From: Candidatus Nomurabacteria bacterium
Lineage (GTDB): Bacteria; Patescibacteriota; Minisyncoccia; Phycocordibacterales; PALSA-1337
DNA: 17,050 bases
NCBI GenBank assembly: GCA_943349555.1
Contig: CALQZK010000014.1
Span: 1 to 17,050, forward strand
Direction: 5' to 3'
The notes below the pieces were generated by a model. It did no database searches. It was not told the origin of the DNA and saw nothing but the letters and a program-made list of their open reading frames with translations. A program made the position numbers and the translations under genes. Shown here one piece after another: positions 15,850-17,050 of this stretch; the stretch's first letter is position 1, and each line of letters begins with the position of its first letter.

Positions 15850-16493
15850 CCCCAGTAGTCCACGCCCTAAACGATCTTCTCTAGCTATTCGGAGTATCGA
15901 CCCTCTGAGTGGCGTAGCTAACGCGTTAAGAGAAGCGCCTGGGTAGTACGACCGCAAGGTTAAAACTCAAAGGAATAGACGGGGACTTGCACAAGCGGTG
16001 GATCATGTGGTTTAATTCGATGACAAACGAAGAACCTTACCAGGGTTTGAAACCTAGCTGAAGACCAGAAGAAACTTTGGTCGTCGCAAGACAGTTAGGC
16101 AGGTGATGCATGGCCGTCGTCAGTTCGTGGCTTGAGTTGTTCCCTTCAGTGGGGTAACGAACGCAACCCTCGTTGCCTGTTATATTTGTCAGGCGAGACT
16201 GCCCACGACATAGCGCGTAATTCCGACGTCTTTAGACGGAGGAATTGTGCTCTGCGTCGTGGGAGGAAGGTGAGGATGACGCCAGGTCAGCATGTCCCTC
16301 TGATACCCTGGGCTACACACGTGATACAATCGCATCTACAACGGGACGCAATGCCGATAAAAGGCGGAGCAAATCCTTAGAAAAGGTGCGCCAGTTTGGA
16401 TTGAGGTCTGCAACTCGACCTCATGAAACCGGAATCGCTAGTAATCGCAGGTCAGCTATACTGCGGTGAATACGTTCTCAAGTCTTGTACTCA

Positions 16494-16976
16494 GAATCAA
16501 AAGCGCCCGGCAGTTTATATGTCTAAGTGGTTAAAGTCCACTCGTTCATCCCAATGAATGTAGCGAAAGGGTAGGTCCAAATTAGTAATAATTGGTCCGA
16601 AGGATCCTAGTAGTGAAGAACAGCCTAATCAAAAAAGAGATATACGACCCTTGCGGTGAGTCATGGGGAAGTATACGAGAAAATCTCGATGAGGATGTTT
16701 GGAAAAGAAATATAAATAACCCGGGGAGACCCAATGTTTTAAAATAAATTTTGGGAGTCAGCAGTGTCATAGTACCATGCGTCAACTTAATTTGATATAA
16801 TTAAGCGCATGAGAAGGACTAAACCGATAGTTTTAAAAAACTATTGGACTCGCGTAGTGCGGGAAATCCGCTCGCTACGTCCAAAGCCGTGAAATGATGG
16901 GAAACGGTATGGTCCAGACTTTTTGTTAAGTTTGGAGGGAACGCGAAATAAATTATTAAATAATTATTATTGCAAT
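16494..16976 (+). ncRNA. ORF-less, probably group I, intron near the 16S decoding site
   Basis: Removing about 483 bases joins CTTGTACTCA to CCGCCCGTCA, the universal stretch just before the decoding bases around 1400. Group I elements are suggested by R-like GGGGAGACCCAATG (16723-16736) and S-like AAACGGTATGGTCC (16902-16915), which can pair as GACC/GGTC. Between them is a large arm of strong hairpins: CATGCG..CTTAATT/AATTAAG..CGCATG (16777-16812), CCGATAGTTTT/AAAACTATTGG and a GGAC..GTCC arm. No protein gene longer than 27 codons fits there. The intron appears to end in CAAT rather than G. Boundaries are uncertain by one or two bases and the subgroup is unassigned. Confidence 0.65.
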
Positions 16977-17050
16977 CCGCCCGTCAACTCAAGGGAGTTG
17001 GGAATACCCGAAGTCTACATTTATTGTGGCCTAAGGTAAGCTCAATGACA

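Larger units (their letters stand above)
14009..17050 (+). rRNA. rrs: 16S ribosomal RNA, 3'-incomplete, interrupted by two introns
   Basis: Landmarks in order are AGAGTTTGATCCTAGCTCAG (14017-14036), GTGCCAGCAGCAGCGG (14495-14510), GGGATTAGATA, CCCCAGTAGTCCACGCC, AAAGGAATAGACGGGG, GCTACACACGTG, ATCGCTAGTAATCGC and CCGCCCGTCA. Exons are about 14009-14774, 15850-16493 and 16977-17050, 1,484 bases, reaching roughly E. coli position 1480. The last 60 or so bases, including the anti-Shine-Dalgarno region, are outside the window. Differences from universal sequence (CTAGCTCAG, GCAGCGG, GGAATAGACGG, GTACTCA) and the GGCGTGGATAAGGCATGC start fit the Parcubacteria side of CPR. No tRNA or 23S copy follows within the window. 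Confidence 0.95.

Noticed and set aside
16132..16469. Two frames of 74-82 codons in the 3' part of 16S
   Set aside because: They lie on conserved 16S sequence including GCTACACACGTG and AATCGCTAGTAATCGC.
16809..16892. A 27-codon reading frame (MRRTKPIVLKNYW...) after a TGATATAATTAAGCGC promoter-like sequence in the second 16S intron
   Set aside because: The promoter-like sequence and the frame are covered by three strong RNA hairpins of the intron, so structure explains the sequence better than coding.

Overview
The window looks like part of a reduced bacterial genome of the Candidate Phyla Radiation, most likely Parcubacteria. The clues are the 16S start (GGCGTGGATAAGGCATGC), the base changes at universal 16S positions, a low-GC compact layout, small SecD and SecF proteins, and rRNA genes full of self-splicing introns. 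TGA is used as a stop, so the recoded CPR lineages are unlikely. The lineage call is an inference by eye.

Layout. 1-573: the end of a DUF2283-type protein and a small membrane protein. 574-7014: a 23S-5S rRNA unit with its own promoter, a structured leader and a long processing stem. The 23S gene is broken into six exons by five group I introns, which I place at E. coli U1931, U2256, U2500, U2593 and U2656. Two carry LAGLIDADG homing endonucleases, two carry no protein gene, and one carries a small membrane protein instead of an endonuclease. 7037-13735: protein genes for a membrane-anchored cysteine-motif protein, RodA, a GT4 glycosyltransferase (reverse strand), a polyprenyl-phosphate sugar transferase, and SecD-SecF. 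13744-17050: a 16S rRNA gene with its own promoter, cut by two more introns near U793 and A1398. It runs off the window before its 3' end.

How the parts work together. The protein genes serve the cell envelope: RodA polymerises peptidoglycan, the two glycosyltransferases suggest surface glycan assembly, and SecDF drives protein export. The rRNA genes are in an unusual order (23S-5S upstream of 16S, separated by 6.7 kb of protein genes), so each unit must be transcribed from its own promoter. At least seven introns must be removed before the two rRNAs can function. They sit in the peptidyl-transferase centre, the sarcin-ricin loop, the inter-subunit bridge helix, the 790 loop and the decoding region.

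Most promising observations: the intron inside the sarcin-ricin loop; the non-endonuclease membrane protein inside the U2256 intron; homing endonuclease genes whose two ends are made from ribozyme core sequence; -10 boxes placed 6-8 bases before start codons, suggesting leaderless mRNAs; and the loss of two standard 16S primer sites. No tRNA gene, CRISPR array or insertion sequence was seen. Position numbers for rRNA sites come from alignment to E. coli by eye.
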